Of a stretch of 64,000 bases of DNA, positions 33,265-42,091 are shown in pieces; position 1 is the stretch's first letter; each line of letters opens with the position of its first letter. The translations under genes and the position numbers were made by a program. The notes beneath the pieces are model-generated. The model worked only from the letters and a program-made list of their open reading frames with translations. It had not been told where the DNA came from and made no database searches. The stretch comes from CAZUDO01 sp964618895 (GTDB taxonomy: Bacteria; Desulfobacterota; Binatia; DP-6). The stretch is from positions 124,001 to 188,000 of the forward strand of contig CAZUDO010000056.1 in NCBI GenBank assembly GCA_964618895.1, in the 5' to 3' direction.

Positions 33265-35904
33265 ATGGGTGCAGTACGCGTCCTCGGTGTCGCGGTGGTG
33301 CTGGCCGCCGGGTTCGTGGCGCGGCCTGTCCGCGCGGCCGTGCTCGCCGAGTCGATCAGCGTCTCGGGCGACAGCATCGCCCGCGGCTACGACGCCAACA
33401 CCAGCGCGTGCAACTACGGCGACAACGTCTCCCGCAACTGGGCCACCGGCGACACCCACGGCGGCAGCTTCTGCGCGGCGGGCGGCGAGGGCACCTTCAG
33501 CCACGCCGAGCGCCTCGAATGCGCCAAGGGCGGCAACGTCACCATCTTCAACGACGCGGCCAGCGGCGCCGACATGCTGAGCGACTTCTACAACCAGGCG
33601 GTCAACATCAAGCTGAACCTCTCGTCGTCACTGGCGCCGCGCTACGTGCCGGTGTTCATGGGCCACAACGACATCTGCACCAACACCGAGACCAGAACCG
33701 GCAACGCCTGCGGCGGCGACGACGACCCGAACAACTACTGCCGCACCGCCCCGGCGGCCTTCGAGCGCGAGTTCCGCCGTGGCATGGACCAGCTGATCCA
33801 GATCCCAAGCGTCCGCATCGGCGTATCGGCGGTGGTGCGCGTCTCCGAGCTGTGCAACTTTACCGGCAAGAGCGGCTGTGGGATCACGCTCGGCCTGCCG
33901 TGCAGCTCGGTGTGGGGTCTGGTCGACATCTGCGCCTCGCTCACCAAGGACTGCTCGAACCAGCGGCGCATCGACGCGTATCTGACGGCGCTGGCGTACA
34001 ACCAGATCCTGGAGGTGGTGACGGCCGAGTATGCTGCCATCTCCACGGGCGGGATGTCGCTCACCGGCGCGGTCAAGGCGCCCGACGTGGCCATCCGCTA
34101 CAGCGAAGGCGCGTTCTTCTTCAAGTTCGCGAGCGCCGACGTGTCGTGTTGCGACTGCTTCCATCCCTCCGACCTGGGGCAATCGAAGATGGCGCAGTTC
34201 GGCTGGGACGGTCTGCAGTGCAGCGGCACCACGCCCTGCTGCGGGACCAGCGGCGATCCGCTCACGGACGCGATGTGCTCGCTGGTCGACACGGCGACGT
34301 TCTACCCGTCGGGCTTCTGGCCCGGCGGCATGCCGTGCGGCAACGGCATTCTGGATCCCATGGAGCAGTGCGACGACGGCAACGCCCTCGACGGCGACTG
34401 CTGCTCGTCGTCGTGTACCTTCGATCCGGGCGGCACCCCGTGCGCGAGCGACGGCAACGTGTGCACGGACGACGTGTGCAACCCGACCGGCGGCTGCACC
34501 CATCCCGCCAATGCCGCGCCGTGTGGCGACGGGTTCTTCTGCACCGTCAACGACACGTGCAGCGGCGGATCGTGCGCCGGCACGGCGCGCGACTGCTCCA
34601 GCGCCGGCAATCAGTGCAACGTCGGCGTCTGCGACGAAGCGCAGGACCAGTGCGTCGCGCAGCCAGTGTCGAACGGGACCGGCTGCATCGACGGCGACGC
34701 GTGTACGCAGACCGACACCTGCCAGAACGGGACGTGTACGGGCGCGAACCCCGTGGTGTGTACGGCCCAGGACCAGTGCCACGACGCCGGCACGTGCAAT
34801 CCGCTGACAGGCGTGTGCTCGAACCCGGCCAAGGCGAACGGGACCGCGTGTGCCGACGGCGACGCGTGTACGCAGACCGACACCTGCCAGGGCGGGACGT
34901 GTACGGGCGCGAACCCCGTGGTGTGTACGGCCCAGGACCAGTGTCACGACGCCGGCACGTGCAATCCCCTGACCGGTGGGTGCTCCAACCCGGCCAAGGC
35001 GAACGGGACGGCGTGCACGGACGGTGACGCGTGCACGCAGACCGACACCTGCCAGGCCGGGACCTGTACGGGCACGAACCCCGTCGTGTGCACCGCCCAG
35101 AACCAGTGTCACGACGCCGGCACGTGCAATCCGGGGACGGGCGTGTGCTCCAATCCGGCCAAGCCGGACGGCAGTGCCTGTAGCGACGGCAACGCGTGCA
35201 CGGCCGCCGACCAGTGTGTCGCCGGCGTGTGCCAGGGCGGGGCGCCGCCGTGCGGCGACGGGATCGTGCAGGCCAGCTGCGGCGAGCAGTGCGACGACGG
35301 CGCTGCCAACGGCACGAACCAGTGCTGTTCGGCCACCTGCCAACGGGTCGACGGCGACGGCGACGGCCTCTGCAACCGCGACGACCCGTGCACCGGCCTG
35401 GCCGGGCTGATCAAGCAGCGCATCACCATCACGCGTCTCGATACGCCGCCCGGCGACGACCGCTTGAGCATCAAGGGCGACGGCATCCTGCCGTTCCCCT
35501 TCGCGCCGGCGCTCAACCCGATCGCGAACGGCGCCCGCCTGCTGGTCGAGCGTACAGGGGGCACCCTCGTCGATGTGACCCTGCCGGGCCTGGCGTGGAC
35601 CGGCACCGTCGGCTGGCGCGTCAACGCCGCTGGCAACACGTTCACGTGGACCGACAAGACGACCACGCCGCCGGGCGGTATCACGCGCTTCAAGGTCAAG
35701 CAGGTGGCGGCCACGCCGGGGCTGGTGCAGGTACGGGCCAAGGGGCTCGGGTCGTACAGCGTCACCGTCGGCGACCTGCCGCTCCGATTCACGGCCGTGC
35801 TCGACCCGCCGACCGCCGAGACGGGGCAGTGCGGCGAGGCGACGTTCCCGGGGCCCCTGCCCCCGAGCTGTGTGCTGGTGGCGGCGAAGCTGACCTGTAA
35901 GTAG
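33265..35904 (+). CDS. Exported SGNH/GDSL hydrolase with Cys-rich tandem repeats
   Basis: An 879-aa exported protein. The signal peptide (VRVLGVAVVLAAGFVARPVRA) is followed by an SGNH hydrolase domain to about residue 330: nucleophile Ser37 in ISVSGDSIARG, the GxND block in VPVFMGHNDICT, and the Asp-His pair in DCFHPSDLGQ. Next comes a Cys-rich region with CGNGILDPMEQCDDGNA and three near-identical 55-residue repeats, then a beta-rich C-terminal domain. ATG 33265 has AGGGGGGG six bases upstream; the longer frame from 33211 adds only a basic tail. Probably an esterase or deacetylase for an extracellular polymer. It follows the ELW gene by 66 nt, likely the same operon. Confidence 0.87.
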   Translation: MGAVRVLGVAVVLAAGFVARPVRAAVLAESISVSGDSIARGYDANTSACNYGDNVSRNWATGDTHGGSFCAAGGEGTFSHAERLECAKGGNVTIFNDAASGADMLSDFYNQAVNIKLNLSSSLAPRYVPVFMGHNDICTNTETRTGNACGGDDDPNNYCRTAPAAFEREFRRGMDQLIQIPSVRIGVSAVVRVSELCNFTGKSGCGITLGLPCSSVWGLVDICASLTKDCSNQRRIDAYLTALAYNQILEVVTAEYAAISTGGMSLTGAVKAPDVAIRYSEGAFFFKFASADVSCCDCFHPSDLGQSKMAQFGWDGLQCSGTTPCCGTSGDPLTDAMCSLVDTATFYPSGFWPGGMPCGNGILDPMEQCDDGNALDGDCCSSSCTFDPGGTPCASDGNVCTDDVCNPTGGCTHPANAAPCGDGFFCTVNDTCSGGSCAGTARDCSSAGNQCNVGVCDEAQDQCVAQPVSNGTGCIDGDACTQTDTCQNGTCTGANPVVCTAQDQCHDAGTCNPLTGVCSNPAKANGTACADGDACTQTDTCQGGTCTGANPVVCTAQDQCHDAGTCNPLTGGCSNPAKANGTACTDGDACTQTDTCQAGTCTGTNPVVCTAQNQCHDAGTCNPGTGVCSNPAKPDGSACSDGNACTAADQCVAGVCQGGAPPCGDGIVQASCGEQCDDGAANGTNQCCSATCQRVDGDGDGLCNRDDPCTGLAGLIKQRITITRLDTPPGDDRLSIKGDGILPFPFAPALNPIANGARLLVERTGGTLVDVTLPGLAWTGTVGWRVNAAGNTFTWTDKTTTPPGGITRFKVKQVAATPGLVQVRAKGLGSYSVTVGDLPLRFTAVLDPPTAETGQCGEATFPGPLPPSCVLVAAKLTCK
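34690..35184 (+). repeat. Three 165-bp tandem repeats (Cys-rich 55-residue unit)
   Basis: Units begin with GACGGCGACGCG (third GACGGTGACGCG) at 34690, 34855 and 35020, and a diverged fourth start (GACGGCAACGCG) is at 35185, all exactly 165 nt apart. Each codes for a unit with ACTQTDTCQ, NPVVCTAQ and DAGTCNP. DNA identity between units is very high, so the array arose by recent duplication and may vary in copy number. Confidence 0.92.
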
Positions 35905-35906
35905 GG

Positions 35907-36554
35907 CTACGAAACGGCCTGGCGCGCGCCGGTGGCGACGAAGCTGCGTGCCACCTGCGCCCGCAGGCGGCGCACCAGCTCATCGCGTTCCGCTCGCATA
36001 CCGCCTGCGACCCAGTCCGCCAGCAGCACCTGGTCCATCACGCTGAACATGCGCGCCAGGTACTCGGGGTCCTCGTCGACGAACTCGCCGGCAGCGATGC
36101 CGCGCCGGAAGATGCCCGCCTGCAGCGCATGGATCTCCTGCCAGAGGCGGATCTGCGCGTCCGTGCCCGCCGTCGGTCCGAGCGCCCACGACGACCCCGA
36201 GCGCAGGTGCAGGCGGAGGAAGCCCTGGTGGGCCAGGAAGTAGTCGATGTAGGTCTCGAGCAGGGCGTCGAGCACCTCGCGCGCCGTGCCGGGGCGCGCC
36301 GTCACCGCGTGCACCAGACCGAGCAGCTCCTGCCCGCGCTCCTCCAGGATGGCTCCGAAGAGCTCCGTCTTGCCCGCGAAGATGCCGTAGATGGTTCCCA
36401 TCGACAGGCCGGCAAGTGCGGAGATATCCTGGACTTTTGCCGTCTCGAAGCCGTGCTCCGCGAACACCCGCTCGGCGGCGTCCAGGATGTGGCTGCGGTA
36501 CACGCTCTCGCGGGCGCGCCGGGCCTCGTCGCGCGGCGTCTTCCGTCGCTGCAC
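35907..36554 (-). CDS. TetR/AcrR family transcriptional regulator
   Basis: A 215-aa TetR regulator. The helix-turn-helix spans SHILDAAERVFAEHGFETAK to QDISALAGLSMGTIYGIF, followed by AGKTELFGAI. The C-terminal domain has many aromatic residues (YIDYFLAHQGFLRLHLRSGS). It is divergent from the LLM oxidoreductase operon, and a perfect 9-bp inverted repeat lies in the gap. It therefore very likely represses that operon, probably until a pathway metabolite binds. Its ligand is unknown. Confidence 0.93.
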   Translation of the reverse strand: MQRRKTPRDEARRARESVYRSHILDAAERVFAEHGFETAKVQDISALAGLSMGTIYGIFAGKTELFGAILEERGQELLGLVHAVTARPGTAREVLDALLETYIDYFLAHQGFLRLHLRSGSSWALGPTAGTDAQIRLWQEIHALQAGIFRRGIAAGEFVDEDPEYLARMFSVMDQVLLADWVAGGMRAERDELVRRLRAQVARSFVATGARQAVS

Positions 36555-36564
36555 GCGTGAAAAC

Positions 36565-36608
36565 TACCATTCGAAAAACGGCTTGACAAGTCGAATTTAC
36601 GAATGGTA
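36565..36608. promoter_or_regulatory. Divergent promoter with 9-bp inverted repeat operator
   Basis: TACCATTCG at 36565-36573 and CGAATGGTA at 36600-36608 are perfect inverted copies, 35 bp from start to start. Between them lies a consensus -35 TTGACA (36583-36588) for the forward operon. The -10 GGTAAT (36605-36610, 16-bp spacer) overlaps the right copy. This would let one regulator shut both directions. The forward leader is about 30 nt. Confidence 0.7.
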
Positions 36609-36647
36609 ATTCGCTGACCCGAATCCGAGTCGAGAAGGGAGCCCTCC

Positions 36648-37772
36648 ATGGAGTTCGGCATTTTCTCGCAGATGCACTGCCCGCCCTGGGACGACGAACA
36701 TTCCCGGTACCTGCGCGAGCTCGAGGTGTCGCTGGCGGTCGAGGCGGCGGGCTTCAAGTACGACTGGTCGCCGGAACACCACTTCCTGCAGCACTACTCG
36801 CATCAGCCGGCGCCGGAGGTGTTCCTCTCCTGGGTGGCGGCACGCACCAAGCGCATCCACGTCGGTACCGCGATCACCAACATCACGGCGGCCGTCAACC
36901 ACCCCGCCCGCGTCGCCGAGCGCATCGCCACCATGGACCACCTGTCCGAGGGGCGGGTCGAGTTCGGCACCGGCCGCGGCTCGTCGTCGGCCGAATGGGG
37001 CGGCTTCGCCATCCCGAACGCTGCCGAGACCAAGCCCATGTGGCGGGAGTCGCTGGAGCAGATCCCGCGCATGTGGCGGGACGAGCCGTACGCGTTCGAA
37101 GGCAAGTACTTCCGCATGCCGGAGCGGAACGTGTTGCCGAAGCCGTACTCCAAACCCCATCCGCCGATGTGGGTCGCGTGCTCGAGCCCGAACACCTTCG
37201 CCGAGGCCGGCGAGCTGGGGCTCGGCTCACTGTGCTTCACGTTCGGCACGCCGTCCGAGATCGCCGAGCACGTCCGCAACTACAAAGAGGGCATCAAGCG
37301 CTGCAAGACGCCGGTGGGTGGGTTCATCAACGACAACATCGCCGTCACCACCAACATGTTCTGCCTGCCCGATGGCGACAAGGCGCGCCACCTCTATGCC
37401 GGGGCCAAGGTGGAGAAGTTCACCGAGTACTTCTTCAGTTGGCTCGATTCGATCCCGCGTCCGAAGGGCATGCCGAAGGACGGCCCCATCACGGGCCTGC
37501 CGCAGACCACAGCCGAGGAGCTGAAGGCCGGGCTGGCCGGCGGTGGTCGCCAGATCGGGGCGCCCGAGGAGATCATCGAGGTCATCAAGATGTACGAGGC
37601 GATCGGCGTCGACCAGCTCATCTACGCACCCTTGACGCTGACGCTCGACCAGAAGTACGTCCTGGACTCGATCGAGACCTTCGGGAAGCACGTGTTGCCG
37701 CACTTCGACAAGGACCCCGTCCACTCGACGACGCGGCAGCGGCTGGCGGCGCTGAAGGCGCGGGCGGCCTGA
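36648..37772 (+). CDS. LLM class flavin-dependent oxidoreductase
   Basis: Bacterial luciferase-like TIM-barrel protein, 374 aa. The N-terminus MEFGIFSQMHCPPW, then YDWSPEHHFLQHYSHQPAP and VGTAITNITAAVNHPARVAE, are typical of this family. GRVEFGTGRGSSSAEWGGF marks the flavin phosphate region. It uses FMN or F420 to oxidise an organic substrate. Start ATG 36648 has AAGGGAG upstream. First gene of an eight-gene operon controlled by the divergent TetR; probably performs the first attack on the substrate. Confidence 0.93.
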   Translation: MEFGIFSQMHCPPWDDEHSRYLRELEVSLAVEAAGFKYDWSPEHHFLQHYSHQPAPEVFLSWVAARTKRIHVGTAITNITAAVNHPARVAERIATMDHLSEGRVEFGTGRGSSSAEWGGFAIPNAAETKPMWRESLEQIPRMWRDEPYAFEGKYFRMPERNVLPKPYSKPHPPMWVACSSPNTFAEAGELGLGSLCFTFGTPSEIAEHVRNYKEGIKRCKTPVGGFINDNIAVTTNMFCLPDGDKARHLYAGAKVEKFTEYFFSWLDSIPRPKGMPKDGPITGLPQTTAEELKAGLAGGGRQIGAPEEIIEVIKMYEAIGVDQLIYAPLTLTLDQKYVLDSIETFGKHVLPHFDKDPVHSTTRQRLAALKARAA

Positions 37773-37790
37773 GCGGCGGACACGAAGCAG

Positions 37791-39248
37791 ATGGGCGTGC
37801 CGGTCATCGACAGGATCCTCGTCGGCGGAGAATGGGTTCCCGCCGGCGCCGGGACCTATCCGGTGATCGACCCGGCCACCGAGGAGCCGGCCGGACACGC
37901 GCCGCACGCCTCGGTCGCCCAGGTCAGCGCTGCTGCCCGCGCGGCGCGCGACGCCTTCGAGCGCGGGCCGTGGCGCACGATGCCCGCGGCCGAGCGCGCC
38001 GGCTGTCTGCGCGACGCGACCGAGCGCTTCAAACGCCACATGCACGAGCTGGTCGACCTCACCATCGCGGAGACCGGGGCGGTGCGGGCGGTGGCGGAGA
38101 GCCAGCAGGTGGGGGCGGTGGCGCTCCGACTCGCCAAGGCGGCCGACCTGGCGGGCGAGGCGACCGACGAGGCGTTGTCGCCCCGCGAGCTGCCCGGCGG
38201 GCGCGGGCTCGCTACCGGCATCGTCGTCCGCGAGCCCATCGGCGTAGTGGCCTGCGTCACGCCCGCCAACTTCCCCATGACCAACTGCGCCGGCAAGCTC
38301 GGTCCGGCGCTGGCGTGCGGCAATACGGTGGTGGTGAAGCCGGCGCCCGTCGACCCACTCGGCGTGGCCGAGCTCTGCCGCCTGGTCGCGCCCGCGTTCC
38401 CGCCCGGCGTGGTCAACTTCGTGTGCGGGCCCGGCCCCGACATCGGCGAGGCGCTCACGCTGTCGCCCGACGTGGACATGATCTCCTTCACCGGCAGCTC
38501 GGGCGTGGGCGCGCGCATCCAGGAACAGGCCGGGCCGCGCATGAAGCGCACCCTGATGGAGCTGGGCGGCAAGTCGGCCAGCATCGTGTTCGCCGACGCG
38601 GATCCCGCCCGGGCGCTGCAGGGCGCGATGCAGGTGTGGACCTTTCACTCGGGGCAGATCTGCATCGCCGGCACGCGGCTCCTGATCGAAGCGTCGATCT
38701 ACGATGCCTTCACGGCCCGCATGGTCGAGGCGGCCGCGAAGCTCACGATCGGCGACCCGCGCGCGCCGGGGGTGATCGTCGGCCCGCTGGTCTCGGCGGC
38801 GCAGCGCGAGCGTGTCGAGCGCTTCATCGCGCGCGGCAGGGCCGAGGGCGCCACGGTCGCCTGCGGCGGGCGCCGCCCGCCGCACCTGCCGCGCGGCTAC
38901 TACATGGAGCCGACGCTCTTCACCCACGCGCAGAACGACATGGAGGTCGCGCGCGAGGAGATCTTCGGTCCCGTCATCACCGCCATACCCTTCCGCGATG
39001 AGGCCGAGGCGATCGCGCTCGCCAACGACTCCGACTATGGCCTCTACGGCTACGTATGGACCGGCGACACGGCGCGCGGCGTGCGGGTAGCGCGCGCGCT
39101 CCGCACGGGGACGGTGCAGATCAACGGCAGCCCGCTCAACCCCGATGCCCCCTTCGGTGGCTACAAGCGCTCCGGCGTCGGCCGCGACGGCGGCCGCTGG
39201 GCGCTCGGGACGTACAGCGAGCTCAAATACATCGGGTGGACGGCATGA
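37791..39248 (+). CDS. Aldehyde dehydrogenase
   Basis: NAD(P)-dependent aldehyde dehydrogenase, 485 aa. The general-base Glu is in TLMELGGKSAS and the nucleophile Cys in HSGQICIAGTR. NAD-binding features include CVTPANFPMTN and SFTGSSGVGARI. The conserved Glu-Phe-Gly of the cofactor site is seen in EEIFGPVI, and the C-terminus has PFGGYKRSGVGRDGG. It would convert an aldehyde formed in the pathway to an acid. 18 nt after the LLM gene. Confidence 0.95.
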   Translation: MGVPVIDRILVGGEWVPAGAGTYPVIDPATEEPAGHAPHASVAQVSAAARAARDAFERGPWRTMPAAERAGCLRDATERFKRHMHELVDLTIAETGAVRAVAESQQVGAVALRLAKAADLAGEATDEALSPRELPGGRGLATGIVVREPIGVVACVTPANFPMTNCAGKLGPALACGNTVVVKPAPVDPLGVAELCRLVAPAFPPGVVNFVCGPGPDIGEALTLSPDVDMISFTGSSGVGARIQEQAGPRMKRTLMELGGKSASIVFADADPARALQGAMQVWTFHSGQICIAGTRLLIEASIYDAFTARMVEAAAKLTIGDPRAPGVIVGPLVSAAQRERVERFIARGRAEGATVACGGRRPPHLPRGYYMEPTLFTHAQNDMEVAREEIFGPVITAIPFRDEAEAIALANDSDYGLYGYVWTGDTARGVRVARALRTGTVQINGSPLNPDAPFGGYKRSGVGRDGGRWALGTYSELKYIGWTA

Positions 39249-39291
39249 GCGGCCGCGGCACGCCCATCGGATGGATCGGACGGACGGCGTA

Positions 39292-40998
39292 ATGGCATTC
39301 GACACCATCATCAAGGGCGGCACGGTCGTGGACGGCTCGGGGCTTCCGCGGCGGCTCGCCGACGTGGGCATCCGCGGCGGCATGATCACGGACGTGGGCC
39401 GGCTCTCGGGCGGCACGCGTACGATCGACGCCGACGGGCTGGTGGTGATGCCCGGCATCGTCGACGCGCACACCCACTACGACCCGCAGCTTACCTTCGA
39501 CCCGTTCGGCAGCTCGTCGTGCTTCCACGGCGTCACCTCGGTGGTGGGCGGCAACTGCGGCTATTCGATCGCGCCCTGCGCTCCGAAAGACCGCGACTGG
39601 ATCACGGCCTTCTTCGCCAAGGTCGAGGGCATGACGCCGAGCGTGCTGAAGGCGGGCCTGCCGTGGGACTGGGAGACCTTCCCCCAGCTCCTCGACGTGC
39701 TCGACACCCGCCTCGGCATCAACGCCGCCGCCTACGTCGGCCACTCCGCCATCCGGCGCTGGGTGATGGGGGACGCGGCCTCGGAGCGCGCGGCCACGCC
39801 CGCCGAGATCACGCAGATGGCCGCCCTGGTGCGCGAGGCGATGCGCCACGGCGCCGCCGGCTTCTCGTCGTCGCAGTCGCCGACGCACGTCGACCAGTTC
39901 AACCGGCCGGTGCCGTCGCGCAAGGCCACCTTCGAGGAGATCAAGGCGCTCGCCACGGCGGCGGGCGAGGGCGGGGCGGGCTCGATTGCGTTCCTGGCGT
40001 CGACGGCGGTGCAGGGTTACGACGCCGGCGACCGCGAGCGGCTCGTCGAGCTGGCGCACGTCTCCGGGCTGCCGGTGGTCGTGCAGGGCATGGGCTACCG
40101 TCCCGGCGCCAAGGACAAGTGGGACGACCAGGTGCGCTTCCTCTCCGATGCGCGCAGCCAGGGGGCGGCTATCTACTCGATGCTGCGGACGCAGCCGTTC
40201 ATGCGGCCGTTCAACTGGCGGCGCGGCACGTCGCTGTTCGACGGCGTGTTCCACTGGCGCGACCTGGCGGCTCTGCCCCCGGCGGAGCGCCTGGCGCGCT
40301 TCAAGAACTCCAACGGCCGGGAAGAGCTGCGCCGGGGGCTCGACCATCCCAACACCGACAGCGCCAAGGGCTCGACCCTGCCGCCGCCGGCCATGACGGC
40401 GCTGTTCGTCGACAAGTCGAAAACGGATCCGGGCGCGGTCGGAAAGCACCTCGCTCAGCTCGCCAAGGAGCGCGGCGTCCATCCCGCCGACGTGTTCTGC
40501 GAGATCACCGCCGGCGACGACCTCGATACGCAGTGGGTCTACAACAGCGAGAGCCCGGCCTGGATCGAGGCCAATCTCGAGGCCCAGAAGAACCTGCACA
40601 TGATCGTCGGCACCGGCGACGGCGGCGCACACGCCGATCGCGACGACGGCGCCGAGTGGTCGACGTACTTCCTCCGCACCTGGTGCCTCGACCGCCAGGC
40701 CTACACGCTGGAGGACGCCGTCCGCCGCATCACCCAGCTGCCGGCCGTCATCTGTGGCATCGAGCGCCGCGGCATGATCGCGCGCGGCTACCACGCGGAC
40801 CTGATGCTCTTCGATCCCAAGCGTCTGGCGCTCGGCAAGAAACAGCTGGTGCACGACATGCCGGGCGGCGAGGAGCGCTGGCAGGTGCTGCCGGAGGGGG
40901 TCGAGCGCGTGCTCGTGAACGGCGAGGTAATCGTCGAGCGGGGCAAGCTCACCGGCGCGCGACCCGGGCGCGTCCTCCGCATCGGAAACGCCACCTGA
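39292..40998 (+). CDS. N-acyl-D-amino-acid deacylase family amidohydrolase
   Basis: Metal-dependent amidohydrolase of 568 aa, of the D-aminoacylase/dihydroorotase-like superfamily. The N-terminal beta-sandwich segment is FDTIIKGGTVVDGSG. The first metal site is MPGIVDAHTHYDPQL. A second His-containing stretch is AAYVGHSAIRRW, and the Asp near the end is in TGDGGAHADRDDGAEW. The closing beta strands contain GYHADLMLFDP. ATG 39292 is chosen; an in-frame ATG at 39271 is possible. Family members cleave N-acyl-D-amino acids, but many in such catabolic operons have other amide or lactone substrates. Confidence 0.88.
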   Translation: MAFDTIIKGGTVVDGSGLPRRLADVGIRGGMITDVGRLSGGTRTIDADGLVVMPGIVDAHTHYDPQLTFDPFGSSSCFHGVTSVVGGNCGYSIAPCAPKDRDWITAFFAKVEGMTPSVLKAGLPWDWETFPQLLDVLDTRLGINAAAYVGHSAIRRWVMGDAASERAATPAEITQMAALVREAMRHGAAGFSSSQSPTHVDQFNRPVPSRKATFEEIKALATAAGEGGAGSIAFLASTAVQGYDAGDRERLVELAHVSGLPVVVQGMGYRPGAKDKWDDQVRFLSDARSQGAAIYSMLRTQPFMRPFNWRRGTSLFDGVFHWRDLAALPPAERLARFKNSNGREELRRGLDHPNTDSAKGSTLPPPAMTALFVDKSKTDPGAVGKHLAQLAKERGVHPADVFCEITAGDDLDTQWVYNSESPAWIEANLEAQKNLHMIVGTGDGGAHADRDDGAEWSTYFLRTWCLDRQAYTLEDAVRRITQLPAVICGIERRGMIARGYHADLMLFDPKRLALGKKQLVHDMPGGEERWQVLPEGVERVLVNGEVIVERGKLTGARPGRVLRIGNAT

Positions 40999-42077
40999 TG
41001 CGGGCCGCCGTCTACCACGGGGGTGGGAAGCCGGTCTCCATCGAGGAGATCGGCGTGCGCGACCCCGGCCCGGGCGAGGTGCGGGTCGCCATCAAGGCGG
41101 CGGGTCTCTGCCACTCCGACCTGAGCGTCATCGACGGCACCATCCCGTATCCGGTGCCGGTGGTGCTCGGGCACGAGGGGGCCGGCATGGTGGACGCGAT
41201 CGGGAGCGGCGTCACCGGCGTGAAGGAAGGCGACGCCGTCGTCCTCTCGACGCTGGCCCACTGCGGCCGCTGTCGCGCCTGCGAGGTGGGGCGGCCGACC
41301 GAATGCCGGAACGCCCCCAATCCCAAGGAGACGCTGCCCTTCACCGTGGGCGGGAAGCCGGCGTACCAGTTCGCCAACACATCGGCCTTCACCGAGCGCA
41401 CGGTGGTGCGCGAGCAGAGCGCCATCCCGATCGACCCGCGCGTTCCCTTCGACTGCGCTGCGCTCATCGGCTGCGGCATCATGACCGGCTTCGGCGCGGT
41501 CGTGAACCGGGCGAAGGTGGAGACGGGGGCCACCATGGCCGTCTTCGGCCTCGGCGGCATCGGCCTCAGCTGCGTGCAGGGCGGGGTGCTGGTGGGCGCG
41601 GCGCAGATCATCGCCGTCGATGTGGTGAGTGAGAAGCTCGACCTGGCCCGCCGCCTGGGCGCCACGCACACGCTCGACGCCACGCGCGACGACCCGGTGG
41701 CGGCCATCCGGGACCTCACCCGCGGCGGCGCCGACTACACCTTCGAGGCGGTCGGCAGCCTGCCCGTCATCAAGCAGGCGCTCGACGCCCTCGGCCCGGG
41801 CGGCACGCTCACCATCGTCGGCGTGCCCAAGTTGGGCTCGAGCCTCGACGTGGTGGTCCACACGCTCTACCAGAACAAGGCGATCCTCGGCTGCCGCTAC
41901 GGCGCCGCCCGGCCGCGGCGCGACTTTCCGCTGCTCGCCGACCTGTATCTCGGCGGCCGGCTCAAGATCGACGAGCTCATCACCCGGCACTACGCGCTCG
42001 ACGACTTCGAACGGGCGCTGACCGACCTGCGCAGCGGGCACCTCGCCCGCGGCGTGTTCCGCTTCGACGCGGCCTAG
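40998..42077 (+). CDS. Zinc-dependent alcohol dehydrogenase (MDR family)
   Basis: Medium-chain zinc alcohol dehydrogenase, 359 aa. Catalytic zinc ligands are Cys38 (GLCHSD) and His59 (GHEGAG). The structural zinc Cys are 89, 92, 95 and 103 (HCGRCRACEVGRPTEC). The NAD motif is FGLGGIGLSCVQG, and the Asp after the second strand (AVDVVSEK) suggests NAD. ATG begins on the last base of the previous stop. It would oxidise a primary or secondary alcohol for the aldehyde dehydrogenase in the same operon. Confidence 0.94.
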   Translation: MRAAVYHGGGKPVSIEEIGVRDPGPGEVRVAIKAAGLCHSDLSVIDGTIPYPVPVVLGHEGAGMVDAIGSGVTGVKEGDAVVLSTLAHCGRCRACEVGRPTECRNAPNPKETLPFTVGGKPAYQFANTSAFTERTVVREQSAIPIDPRVPFDCAALIGCGIMTGFGAVVNRAKVETGATMAVFGLGGIGLSCVQGGVLVGAAQIIAVDVVSEKLDLARRLGATHTLDATRDDPVAAIRDLTRGGADYTFEAVGSLPVIKQALDALGPGGTLTIVGVPKLGSSLDVVVHTLYQNKAILGCRYGAARPRRDFPLLADLYLGGRLKIDELITRHYALDDFERALTDLRSGHLARGVFRFDAA

Positions 42078-42091
42078 ACGGAGGGAGTCCC

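Noticed and set aside
29947..33504. 1185-codon open frame on the reverse strand
   Set aside because: It is the mirror of the ELW/Cys-rich gene. High GC at third positions keeps the opposite frame open; its translation is low-complexity Arg/Val/Ala with no domain.
34690..35184. CRISPR array
   Set aside because: The repeats are 165-bp coding units without spacers, in frame with a Cys-rich protein.
39223..40854. 543-codon reverse open frame
   Set aside because: Shadow of the D-aminoacylase-family gene.
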